Shown in pieces: positions 17,397 through 25,277 of a stretch of DNA of 64,000 nucleotides. The notes beneath the pieces are model-generated. The model was not told where the DNA came from and ran no database searches. It saw only the letters and a program-made list of their open reading frames with translations. The stretch covers positions 1 to 64,000 of the forward strand of contig JAJQCQ010000013.1 of NCBI GenBank assembly GCA_021202635.1, given 5' to 3'. This stretch comes from Lachnospiraceae bacterium (GTDB taxonomy: Bacteria > Bacillota > Clostridia > Lachnospirales > Lachnospiraceae). A program made the position numbers and the translations under genes. Each line of letters opens with the position of its first letter. Position 1 is the stretch's first letter.

Positions 17397-18683
17397 ATGA
17401 AGAGAAAAATATTCTACCCATTGCTTGGTCTGACCGCGGCGCTGCTGCTTACCGCATGCGGCAGCAGCGATACCGGCTCCGATTCTTCCGGCAGTACCAG
17501 CTCCGATTCTACCGTAACAGAAGCGGAAACCGCGACAGAGGCGCAGACCGAGGTCTCCATTTCCTCTGTCGTTCCATCCGACTATCTGGTGGAAAATGCA
17601 GCCGATTATATCACAGCAGACGGATTGGAAGGCCTGGAAGTCACCCAGTATACGTATGAAATCACGGATGAAATGGTACAGGAGCAGATAGATTCGATTC
17701 TTGCCCAGATGAGTGAGGAGACAGATGTTGACCGTGCGGCCGAGATGGGAGATCTGGTCTACGTAGATCTTTCCTGCACGGTAGAAGGCAGCAGCGGCTC
17801 ATATACAGAAGACACCTACTTTACCCTCGGTGAAGCAGACTACGGGGAGGAATTTGACGCTGCCCTCGTGGGCGCGGCAGCTGGCGACACTGTGACCTTT
17901 GACATCACCTACGAGGAGGACGCTGCGGACGACACCCTGATTGAAGAAGACTGGGCCGGACAGACCGTCAGTTTTGAAATAAAGATCTCCTCTGTCTGCG
18001 AAGTCACTACCCCGGACTACAACGATGACTGGGTAGCAGAAAACACCGAATACTCCACGACGGAAGAATACGAGACCGCCCTGCGCGAAACCCTGGCAGA
18101 AGAATACGAGGAACAGAGCTACGCCGATGTCCTGGATGAGCTTCTTACCCTGGCTCTGACGAACTGTGAGATATCCGAAGTTCCGGACGATCTGTACGAC
18201 TCCTGCCGCGAAGAAACGCTCAATGATTACGCGTCCTTCACCAATTCCACCAAAGAAGCAGACATTCTCGCAGAATTTGACATGACAGAAGACGACCTGG
18301 AATCCGAAGTGCAGACACTTGCACAGCGCCGTCTGCTGATCAGCTACATCTGCGAGGAAAATGACATCACGCTTTCCAATTCCGACTATGTCGCCTATCT
18401 GGAAGAATACGCGGCGTATTACGGCTATGACAGCGCGGAAGAATTCGAGGAAGAATGGGGCCGTTCTTATCTCGTATGGAGCCTGTACGAAAGCGAAACC
18501 GCAAAAATACTTTACAGCTCCGCAAACATCACCACAAAAGCCTATGAGCAGATCCTCCTGACGGATGAAGAAGCAGACGAACTGGAGGCAGAAACTGCCT
18601 CTGCAGCGGATGAAAATCCGGACACTGCAGAGGCGGAAGACAGCGCTGCAGCAGAGGAAGCGATTCCGGAAAACGAGACCTGA
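17397..18683 (+). CDS. Trigger-factor-like peptidyl-prolyl isomerase lipoprotein
   Basis: Probably a surface-anchored folding factor. The 428 residues start with a lipoprotein signal ending in LLLTACGSS, so the mature protein begins at a lipid-modified Cys. A Ser/Thr/Asp linker leads to a segment like the trigger-factor FKBP domain (EMGDLVYVDLSCTVEG, YGEEFDAALVGAAAGDTVTF) and then a helical C-terminal part of the same family. It lacks the ribosome-binding N-terminal domain. The protein is strongly acidic, ending in an Ala/Glu/Asp tail. The start at 17397 follows AAAGGAAGG. PrsA-like work outside the membrane is inferred. Confidence 0.82.
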   Translation: MKRKIFYPLLGLTAALLLTACGSSDTGSDSSGSTSSDSTVTEAETATEAQTEVSISSVVPSDYLVENAADYITADGLEGLEVTQYTYEITDEMVQEQIDSILAQMSEETDVDRAAEMGDLVYVDLSCTVEGSSGSYTEDTYFTLGEADYGEEFDAALVGAAAGDTVTFDITYEEDAADDTLIEEDWAGQTVSFEIKISSVCEVTTPDYNDDWVAENTEYSTTEEYETALRETLAEEYEEQSYADVLDELLTLALTNCEISEVPDDLYDSCREETLNDYASFTNSTKEADILAEFDMTEDDLESEVQTLAQRRLLISYICEENDITLSNSDYVAYLEEYAAYYGYDSAEEFEEEWGRSYLVWSLYESETAKILYSSANITTKAYEQILLTDEEADELEAETASAADENPDTAEAEDSAAAEEAIPENET

Positions 18684-18711
18684 AAAGAGTAAAAATTTTT
18701 CCTTAATTTGC

Positions 18712-18739
18712 TTGACACCCCTACATATTGTGCTATAAT
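18712..18739 (+). promoter_or_regulatory. Promoter of the cold-shock gene
   Basis: TTGACA, 16-bp spacer, TATAAT, with an extended -10 TGC. A nearly ideal sigma-A promoter. Confidence 0.85.
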
Positions 18740-18768
18740 GATCAGTGCTAAAGGATTGACAGGATAAG

Positions 18769-18837
18769 ATTTCACTAGCTGTTATAGATTATGAAATGTG
18801 CCGCCTTGTAATCTATAACAGTTAGTGAAATTTTTTT
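18769..18837 (+). promoter_or_regulatory. Terminator-like hairpin in the csp leader
   Basis: A 23-bp stem (18769-18791 with 18809-18831, one G-U pair) closes a 17-nt loop and is followed directly by seven T. It lies between the csp promoter and its ribosome-binding site. It looks like an intrinsic terminator, so it may act as an attenuator or thermosensor, or may end a separate RNA of about 90 nt. Confidence 0.75.
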
Positions 18838-18872
18838 CCGGTTAAATAGCAATATTTTGAGGAGGTACCGAG

Positions 18873-19073
18873 ATGAATAAGGGTACAGTGAAATGGTTCA
18901 ACGCAGAGAAGGGTTACGGCTTTATTACAGGAGAAAACGGATCCGATGTATTCGTACATTTTTCTGCAATCCAGGGCGAAGGCTTCAAGACCCTCGAAGA
19001 AGGACAGGCAGTTTCTTATGATTTGACAGAAGGCGCTCGCGGAATGCAGGCTGCTAACGTGGTAAAGCTTTAA
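18873..19073 (+). CDS. csp: Cold-shock protein (CspA family)
   Basis: A 66-residue single-stranded nucleic acid-binding protein, the standard length. RNP1 (KGYGFI) and RNP2 (VFVHF) are intact, and [19 protein letters not shown] is typical. A strong GAGGAGG ribosome-binding site precedes the ATG. Members act as RNA chaperones in the cytoplasm; regulation through the leader hairpin is inferred. Confidence 0.96.
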   Translation: MNKGTVKWFNAEKGYGFITGENGSDVFVHFSAIQGEGFKTLEEGQAVSYDLTEGARGMQAANVVKL

Positions 19074-19088
19074 GAATATTGGTTGCCA

Positions 19089-19126
19089 AAAAAGCGCTGT
19101 CGCGTGACAGCGCTTTTTCTTTTTTT
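19089..19126 (+). terminator. csp terminator
   Basis: AAAAAGCGCTGTC-GCGT-GACAGCGCTTTTT followed by a long T run. It lies 15 bases after the csp stop codon. Confidence 0.92.
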
Positions 19127-19301
19127 GTAACAGTTCAGAACAGCATCGAAATGAAAAGACAGACTGTGCAGGTTTACCTGCTAAAGGCTGTATTTTCATT
19201 TCGGGATGGGCGGAACGCCCATCAAGCCACAGACATATGACGCGTTAGCGGCATATAGCCTGCATCGCAGGCGGTCTGCGGCCTGCTGTTCTGAATAGAT
19301 A
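19127..19301. repeat. Palindromic repeat family B, long mosaic copy (copy 2)
   Basis: Bounded by GTAACAGTTCAGAACAGC and GCTGTTCTGAAT. The 175-bp interior contains smaller palindromes (GGGCGGAACGCCC, CCTGCATCGCAGG). It also holds CATATGACGCGTTAGCGGCATA, which recurs in inverted, diverged form in the copy at 23304. No coding potential is seen. Confidence 0.8.
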
Positions 19302-19316
19302 CCTTTTTTTATGCAC

Positions 19317-19739
19317 TTACAGCTCCTTCGCCAGCTTCTCGCCCAGCGCCGTCAATGCCTGCTCTGCTTCGTCGTCCGGCGCGTCGGCGCAGATCACGCC
19401 CTCCCCGTTCACTACTACAGCACCCGCTTTCTCCATACGGTCAACCCAGCTGCGCATCCACTCGCCGTCTCCCCATCCATAGGAGTCAAACAGGCCGATT
19501 GTCTTACCGCTCACATTCTTCTCAAGCTCTGCCACAAACGGTTCTACGATGGTCTCTTCCAGTTCTTCATCTCCCATCGCCGGACAGCCAAGTGCAAATG
19601 CTTTTTCATCCGCAAGATCTGCCGGAGTAATATCTTCCATCGATATTGCCTTCGCATCCCCGGCTCCTTTTACCACAAAATCTGCCATAGACTCTGTGTT
19701 GCCTGACCCGCTCCAGAAAACTACTTTTAACTCTGCCAT
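19317..19739 (-). CDS. Flavodoxin
   Basis: A 140-residue FMN electron carrier of the short-chain type. The phosphate-binding loop SGSGNTESMA follows the first strand, and FDSYGWGDGEWM is the usual second FMN-contact region. AGGAGGATAAAAAA precedes the ATG. It is the last gene of an operon with DUF2325 and DUF3793 genes. Flavodoxins often replace ferredoxin when iron is scarce, which fits the possible metal-regulator site upstream. Confidence 0.94.
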   Translation of the reverse strand: MAELKVVFWSGSGNTESMADFVVKGAGDAKAISMEDITPADLADEKAFALGCPAMGDEELEETIVEPFVAELEKNVSGKTIGLFDSYGWGDGEWMRSWVDRMEKAGAVVVNGEGVICADAPDDEAEQALTALGEKLAKEL

Positions 19740-19758
19740 TTTTTTATCCTCCTAATTG

Positions 19759-20340
19759 TTATATACAGGCACCGGCCATCCGAAAGTCTTTCCAGATGTC
19801 GGATATCCTCATCCCCTGACTGCATAAGTCCAGCGCCTTTTTCCGCGCTGCCTCATACAGTTCAAAAACACGGCTCGCATAAGCCACATCATCGTATACC
19901 TTCCAATAACCAGACAGTTTAAAATTCTGTCCTTTATTTTCAACAAATCCCCTCACATCCGGGAGCGGATACCCGAAAAAAAGACCCATTTCATGCGGAA
20001 ATTCCCCATTTTCATCCTTATAGCACCGAAACCGCCGCGCGAGAAAAGACAGAACCAAATCCAGCGGATGCGTTTCCACACCATAACCACATTCCCTCAG
20101 ATAGGCCTTCTTCCCGGCATCCGAAAGTATCTGCTCCAGCTCCTCCGGCTCATATAAAAGCCAGTAATCCTTTTGGGCCGAGGTATACAAAAGATACGCA
20201 CACAAACTCGTCCCTTTTAACACATGTGCCAGCCGCTTCTGGTTGCCCTTCTCCAAAATCAGCAGATTGGATGGTTTGATTCCGGCAATCACTGGGGCAC
20301 ACTGCTGTCCAAGCACATAACCCATTGCTTCAGTTCCCAT
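19759..20340 (-). CDS. DUF3793 family protein
   Basis: 193 residues. I recognise the family from the layout: ALGQQCAPVIAGIKPSNLL-type N-terminus, then YLLYxxA around the centre, and a C-terminal FFGYPLPDVRGFVENKG segment, all typical of DUF3793 proteins of Clostridia. It has no membrane segment or known catalytic motif. Its function is not established; genes of this family often sit with iron-transport or flavodoxin genes. The ATG at 20340 follows AAGGAGGGAATC. Confidence 0.82.
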   Translation of the reverse strand: MGTEAMGYVLGQQCAPVIAGIKPSNLLILEKGNQKRLAHVLKGTSLCAYLLYTSAQKDYWLLYEPEELEQILSDAGKKAYLRECGYGVETHPLDLVLSFLARRFRCYKDENGEFPHEMGLFFGYPLPDVRGFVENKGQNFKLSGYWKVYDDVAYASRVFELYEAARKKALDLCSQGMRISDIWKDFRMAGACI

Positions 20341-20399
20341 GAATGATTCCCTCCTTCTCTCCTTCTGCACTTTAACAGCCGCTTATACTCCAATACATT

Positions 20400-20690
20400 T
20401 CAAAAGCTGTGTGAAATATGCTCGTTGAGCAGGTCTTCCAGTGCCGTCGCGCTGCTGGAATGACAGCGGAGCACCGGTATCCTGTTCCGCTTCGCTTCCT
20501 GCAGGGTACTGCGCACCATCTTATGCGACACTGTATTCGTAAATAAAATAAACATATCCGGAGTCCCCAGCTTTTTCCGGATTGCGCCGCTTTCCTTCGC
20601 AAAAACCTTCGCCTTACAGCCATAATCTCTGCAAATCCCTTCATACTGACAAACCATGCCCTCATTGCCGCCGATAATCACAACACTCAT
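20400..20690 (-). CDS. DUF2325 domain protein
   Basis: A 96-residue protein that starts MSVVIIGGNEGM and contains DMFILFTNTVSHKMV and PVLRCHSSSATALEDLL. This is the usual DUF2325 pattern: a Rossmann-like first strand and conserved Thr/Asn, His and Ser residues. The function is unknown. AGGAGGATACAT precedes the ATG. First gene of the DUF2325-DUF3793-flavodoxin operon. Confidence 0.83.
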   Translation of the reverse strand: MSVVIIGGNEGMVCQYEGICRDYGCKAKVFAKESGAIRKKLGTPDMFILFTNTVSHKMVRSTLQEAKRNRIPVLRCHSSSATALEDLLNEHISHSF

Positions 20691-20819
20691 ATGTATCCTC
20701 CTGTATCCAGATTCATGATAACGAAATTCGACCTTTTTCCCACATCCGCATTCAATCCTGTTTCTAAAGTGATTCGATGGTAAGGTATTCGTAACTTTTA
20801 ATTGTCGTTTGAAACATGA

Positions 20820-20865
20820 GTTAGGTTTCGCTAACCACTATAGCATCCCATATCCTGTTTGTCAA
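20820..20865 (-). promoter_or_regulatory. Promoter and candidate metal-regulator operator of the DUF2325 operon
   Basis: Minus strand TTGACA (20865-20860), 17-bp spacer, TATAGT (20842-20837), followed at once by GTTAG-CGAAAC-CTAAC (20835-20820). That inverted repeat covers the likely transcription start. GTTAG/CTAAC arms resemble DtxR/IdeR-type operators, so metal-dependent repression is possible. The palindrome and promoter are seen directly; the regulator is inferred. Confidence 0.65.
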
Positions 20866-20887
20866 GAAAAAAACAAGGATGTTTTTC

Positions 20888-20916
20888 TTGCCATTCACAA
20901 CACACAATGTTAGAAT
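20888..20916 (+). promoter_or_regulatory. Promoter of the pRiA4b ORF-3-like gene
   Basis: TTGCCA, 17-bp spacer, TAGAAT, 38 bases ahead of the start codon and divergent from the DUF2325 promoter. Confidence 0.75.
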
Positions 20917-20953
20917 GGCACTATAAAACAAAGGAAAGAGCAGAGGTGCCCTT

Positions 20954-23296
20954 ATGGCCGGATACATCGTTAAAGTTACCATTGAATATACACACCCGCC
21001 TGTCTGGCGGCGGATTGTCCTGCCAGAGGGCATTTCCTTTTATAGCCTGCACCGGATTCTTCAGACGGTCTTCGGATGGGACGATGAACATTTACATGAT
21101 TTCCGGACTTCGGACGGCATCTGCATTTCCCTTCCGGAAGCCAAAACCAGTGGAGACGAGTTAAGTGAAAATACAACAACGGTCGACGAATTTCTGAAAT
21201 CCGGCAGATGGATCCGTTATACCTACGATTTCGGCGATGACTGGCGGCATAAGATTGTCTTCGAAAAGGAAGACCCGATTTACGAGAAGAGATATGCGAC
21301 CGTCCTCAAGGCAAAGGGAGACAATTTTATGGAAGATACTCCTTGGGATGAGGTCGACTCCAACCGCAGCCCTTTCTCGATCGAGGCTGCAAACGCCGCG
21401 CTGGAGAAAATGCAAGTTTCCAAAAAAAAAGCCACCAAAAAACAGACCGAGGCTATGCAGCTTAAAGATGATCAGAAAAAAATCAAAGACACCCTTGCAG
21501 CAGTTCAAAAGCTCTACAGGGAAAATGGGAAAGCTCCAAAATCCAACTATGATATCATTCGGGAAATTTACAGCGGTACCTTTGACATAAACGAACTGTT
21601 CCCGGAAAAAAACACAGAAACCGTAGAAATCCGGAACGGTTCAACCGATACAAGAATCGATTCCGCTGTAAAAACATGGGGTGTGTTTGCGTCTGCCATG
21701 CAAGAAATGGAATCCACCTCGTCCGGCAACAAAACATCCAGGAAAAAAGCTTCATCAAAGCCCGTCAATGGCTATGTCCAGATGACACTTCCGGGATTCG
21801 ATGAACAGAAACCGGAACGCACAAAAGCAGTCGACAGCAGCTTTCCGCCGGAAGGATATCGGATTGATGTAACCCAGTCTGAAAAAACAGCTCAGGAAAT
21901 TCTCTCCCGCGAAGACGAGAAAAGGCTGCGGGAATTCTGTAAGTTTTCCGCCGTGGAGTCATCCTCCTTACGTGGAAATGTCAGCAAGCGGAAAATAGCC
22001 GGACTGATCCTCGATGTTTTCCGGGAACACCCGGAATGCCTGTTTTATATTTTTTCGATTGACCAGTATAAATGGGTTCATCTGAATTGCTTCTCAAATG
22101 CGACGAATGTCCCGCTTCCTGAGAGCTTTGATGCAGTTGGCAAGCTGCTCAGTCTCGGATTTGCCGAAATCCAGTATTGGATGGAAGGCGGAATAAAAGT
22201 CGCGGAACTTTCCATAGCCGCAGACCTGGCTTCTATTCTGCCATATGAAAAAGGGAAAAAATTAAAAAGATCCTATAACCTGATCGAAGCCAATGCCAGA
22301 AAATTAAATGATCTGCTGACACTTTATGGTGGTGCAAAAACAGACGAACTCTTTCGTCTCTACCCAAATCATTTTGAGCGCTGTAATACGCTGCAGGATT
22401 TTCTCCGCTTTGTATACTGGCACTGCCGCTATAATGGCTTTTTATTTACCGGAACCAACGAGCGTGGGGAAGCCTTCATGATTCACCCCGTTTTTGAACC
22501 ATCCGCTATCATAATGCAATCTCTGAAGCACCCGGAGATTCCCTGCAAAATCTTCTCAAATGAGGAGCTTGGGGATATGAACAGCGGATACTGTTGTTTT
22601 TCTGCTCCCTGGGGAGCTTATTTCGCAAGCCTCACCCTGCACCTTCAGGATCAGCCGGCAGGCGAGATCGATTCCCGCATTACAGACACACTGCGGAAAG
22701 TCATGGAAGGAAGCACGCTGAATGAAATCCTCGCAAGCTGCCGCAAGCACCTGGGCATTCCAGATCACACCGGCATGGATGATGAAATCAGCCTTTGGGG
22801 AACCTCAATGGAGCTGGCGATGGAGACGCCGCTGCCGCGCTTCCATGGCTATAGCCGGTATGAAGCAATGGCGCAGTGGGACATTGACATAAACGGAATT
22901 GCCCTTTTCCCTGCCCAGGGAAAAAAGAAAAAGATCACAAAAAACACTGCCCTTACAGAACTGTCGCCCGAACAGCAGCTGGAATTATACAGCTTATATT
23001 ATGAGGATGATACCGAGCCTGAAGACTACGACCAGTTTATGAAAAAAATCGGATGCTCGAATTATTCGATTCGTTATCTGAAAATTGAAGAGCAGATGCT
23101 CAGAGGCGACTTTATAAAAGCGGAAGCAGAGACAAAGCTTCTGATCAAAGAAAGCGGACACCAGGAGTTCGCTGTACTGCTCGACGAAATGAAAGAATAC
23201 CGCGAGCTGGCGGCGGAGGATTATGAGGAAAGCGGCGCTTTCTCAGACACAGAGCTTGATGCGCTAATCGAAGAACTGTTCCGCCATCCGCATTGA
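20954..23296 (+). CDS. Plasmid pRiA4b ORF-3 family protein, long form
   Basis: 780 residues. The N-terminal ~190 match the pRiA4b ORF-3 (IS1096 TnpR-like) domain: IEYTHPPVWRRIVLPEGISFYSLHRILQTVFGWDDEHLHDF and YDFGDDWRHKIVFEK. A basic Lys-rich linker follows (about 155-165), then about 580 residues I cannot place, rich in acidic helices at the C-terminus. It is a lone gene with its own promoter; no transposase or plasmid gene lies near. GC-poorer stretches and a mixed Lys/Glu composition suggest transfer, but the evidence is weak. Function unknown. Confidence 0.75.
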   Translation: MAGYIVKVTIEYTHPPVWRRIVLPEGISFYSLHRILQTVFGWDDEHLHDFRTSDGICISLPEAKTSGDELSENTTTVDEFLKSGRWIRYTYDFGDDWRHKIVFEKEDPIYEKRYATVLKAKGDNFMEDTPWDEVDSNRSPFSIEAANAALEKMQVSKKKATKKQTEAMQLKDDQKKIKDTLAAVQKLYRENGKAPKSNYDIIREIYSGTFDINELFPEKNTETVEIRNGSTDTRIDSAVKTWGVFASAMQEMESTSSGNKTSRKKASSKPVNGYVQMTLPGFDEQKPERTKAVDSSFPPEGYRIDVTQSEKTAQEILSREDEKRLREFCKFSAVESSSLRGNVSKRKIAGLILDVFREHPECLFYIFSIDQYKWVHLNCFSNATNVPLPESFDAVGKLLSLGFAEIQYWMEGGIKVAELSIAADLASILPYEKGKKLKRSYNLIEANARKLNDLLTLYGGAKTDELFRLYPNHFERCNTLQDFLRFVYWHCRYNGFLFTGTNERGEAFMIHPVFEPSAIIMQSLKHPEIPCKIFSNEELGDMNSGYCCFSAPWGAYFASLTLHLQDQPAGEIDSRITDTLRKVMEGSTLNEILASCRKHLGIPDHTGMDDEISLWGTSMELAMETPLPRFHGYSRYEAMAQWDIDINGIALFPAQGKKKKITKNTALTELSPEQQLELYSLYYEDDTEPEDYDQFMKKIGCSNYSIRYLKIEEQMLRGDFIKAEAETKLLIKESGHQEFAVLLDEMKEYRELAAEDYEESGAFSDTELDALIEELFRHPH

Positions 23297-23303
23297 TTTA
23301 TTT

Positions 23304-23446
23304 GTAACGATTCAGAACAGCAGGCCACAGGTCTACGCTTCGGTCGGTGCTAAGCGAACGTCCACTGGACGTTCAGCGCCGCCTTCTTCGAAGGCTATAT
23401 GCCGCTTACTCGTCATCTGTCTGAGGCTTGATGTTTTGAATTGTAC
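23304..23446. repeat. Palindromic repeat family B, long mosaic copy with module C (copy 3)
   Basis: It begins GTAACGATTCAGAACAGC and ends with a decayed TTTTGAATTGTACC. Inside, GGCCACAGGTCTACGCTTC is shared (inverted) with the copy at 24133. The palindrome around GAACGTCCACTGGACGTTC (module C) is shared with 30213-30261. GGCTATATGCCGC recurs inverted in the copy at 19127. Confidence 0.8.
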
Positions 23447-23536
23447 CATTTATTTAACAAAGTTCACACCCGGCGCCAGCAAAACACATCTGGCACCAGT
23501 GTATATAAAACAAAGAGAAGGAAAGGAATCAAAACA

Positions 23537-24058
23537 ATGGCACAGAATCCAATTGTAACAATTACCATGGAAAACGGAGATGTGATGAAGGCGGAGCTGT
23601 ATCCGCAGATCGCTCCGAACACGGTAAATAACTTCATCAGTCTCGTAAAGAAAGGTTTTTATGACGGCCTGATCTTTCACCGCGTGATCAAGGGCTTTAT
23701 GATCCAGGGCGGCTGCCCACAGGGGACAGGCACGGGCGGACCAGGCTATTCCATCAAAGGAGAATTTGCTCAGAACGGCTTTGTCAACCAGTTAAAGCAT
23801 GAACCAGGCGTCCTCTCCATGGCGCGCGCCATGCATCCGAGCTCCGCCGGCAGTCAGTTTTTCCTGATGCATAAGGCTGCCCCGCACCTGGACGGCGCGT
23901 ATGCAGCATTCGGAAAAGTGACCGAAGGCATGGAGATCGTCAATAAAATCGCCGAGACTCCGACCGATTTCCGCGACCGCCCGATGACCCCGCAGCGCAT
24001 CGCTACCATGACCGTGGAGACCTTTGGCGTGGATTATCCGGAACCGGAGAAGATGTGA
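23537..24058 (+). CDS. Peptidyl-prolyl cis-trans isomerase, cyclophilin type
   Basis: Catalyses proline isomerisation in protein folding; cytoplasmic, with no signal peptide. The 173 residues contain the active-site run FHRVIKGFMIQGG (catalytic Arg in FHR), then MARAMHPSSAGSQFFLMH and LDGAYAAFGKV. The ATG at 23537 follows GAGAAGGAAAGG; the ORF-track extension to 23441 reaches into the family B repeat and is rejected. Confidence 0.95.
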   Translation: MAQNPIVTITMENGDVMKAELYPQIAPNTVNNFISLVKKGFYDGLIFHRVIKGFMIQGGCPQGTGTGGPGYSIKGEFAQNGFVNQLKHEPGVLSMARAMHPSSAGSQFFLMHKAAPHLDGAYAAFGKVTEGMEIVNKIAETPTDFRDRPMTPQRIATMTVETFGVDYPEPEKM

Positions 24059-24132
24059 GAAGTGCGCAAAACACAGACCAGATCTTTCCTGACCGTTCAG
24101 AATCAAAACGAAGATCCGTGACCTGCTATTTT

Positions 24133-24189
24133 GTTAACAGTTCAGAACAGCGAAGCGTAGACCTGTGGCCCGCTGTTCTGAATCATTAC
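24133..24189. repeat. Palindromic repeat family B, compact copy (copy 4)
   Basis: GTTAACAGTTCAGAACAGC, an interior GAAGCGTAGACCTGTGGCC, and GCTGTTCTGAATCATTAC. The interior is the reverse complement of part of the copy at 23304. It lies between the convergent cyclophilin and aldose epimerase genes. Confidence 0.8.
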
Positions 24190-24203
24190 ATTTTCCGATA
24201 CAA

Positions 24204-25124
24204 TCATCTGATCTCTACTGTCCACGTGTTTTTATAACTCCCGCTTCCATCCAGGCCGATCAAGTCCGCCTGGCAGGAAATATCCTCAATAATCCCATCA
24301 CGAGACGGCAGCGACGTCCATGGCTCTACGCACACATAGGGCGCCTCTTTTCCGGTCGCATGCCAGAATCCGATATAAGCAAAATCCGGATAGTGAACGG
24401 TAACACTGTGTTTCCCCTTATCGCTTGCGATCTTCACGGTCTTTGGCGCGTGCTTCAAAACCACGGCGTCATGATCAAACAGCTCGTGATGGAGCGGGAT
24501 CCTCCGGTCGTTCTCCAACAGATACAGCTGATCCTGACCGGTCAGAAAACAGGTATCGGTAAAACCGACCCTGTATGGATGAGATGGACGGTCAAATTCA
24601 AGATAATAGTCCTCAAATGCCAGCCCTTCTTCCAGCGGCACACGAAAACCGGGATGCCCGCCGACGCCAAAATACATACGCTCCGTCCCTGTATTTTCAA
24701 CTGTGTTCGTAATCATAAGCGTGCTGCCCCTAAGCGCATAAGTAATGCGGTAGACAAAGTCAAATGGATACTGTCCCCTGGTCTGTTCGTTACTTTCAAA
24801 ACGAAAGGTCATTTCATCCGCCGTAAGAAGCACTTCGTTCTCCTCCGCGCTCTGTACATAGCAGGCCGGCGTTTCCATCACCAGAGAATAATATTTAACC
24901 AGCCCGTGCCGTTTCATATGGTAGGATTCTCCATTCAACGTGAAGGTCTCATTGGTCAGTCGGGCAATGTATGGAAACAGGTTCGGTGCCTTTCCGCTCC
25001 AGATGGCAGGATCCGCCTGCCACAGATATTCCAGGCCCTCCGCGCTCCTGATCGACTGCAGCTCGCCCCCCCCCGCGTCGCTGGCAGTCACCGTGAGATA
25101 CTCGTTTTTGATCGTGTAATTCAT
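24204..25124 (-). CDS. Aldose 1-epimerase family protein
   Basis: Probably interconverts alpha and beta anomers of a sugar or sugar phosphate. The 306 residues show the galactose-mutarotase-like beta fold pattern of the LacX subgroup: NLFPYIARLTNETF, RHGLVKYYSLV (family His) and FGVGGHPGFRVPL (second His), with a late acidic residue in CVEPWTSLPS. Three ATG codons are consecutive after GAGGAGGA; the third has the best spacing. It is a stand-alone gene, so the sugar cannot be named. Confidence 0.87.
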   Translation of the reverse strand: MNYTIKNEYLTVTASDAGGGELQSIRSAEGLEYLWQADPAIWSGKAPNLFPYIARLTNETFTLNGESYHMKRHGLVKYYSLVMETPACYVQSAEENEVLLTADEMTFRFESNEQTRGQYPFDFVYRITYALRGSTLMITNTVENTGTERMYFGVGGHPGFRVPLEEGLAFEDYYLEFDRPSHPYRVGFTDTCFLTGQDQLYLLENDRRIPLHHELFDHDAVVLKHAPKTVKIASDKGKHSVTVHYPDFAYIGFWHATGKEAPYVCVEPWTSLPSRDGIIEDISCQADLIGLDGSGSYKNTWTVEIR

Positions 25125-25277
25125 CATCATTCCTCCTCAAACATGTTTTTTCATTCTACCGGCCTTTCTCCACTTTCCGAAATCAAAAGAGTACAGTCGG
25201 CCTGTTCCTATCCCGTTTTTCAGTTCTGTTTTTTACTAAAAGGGAAGCTTCGTCCCCCGCATCCGCATTATAATCTG

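Noticed and set aside
20954-23296. Mobile element around the pRiA4b ORF-3-like gene
   Set aside because: No transposase, inverted ends or target duplication could be seen; the plasmid name is only a family label.
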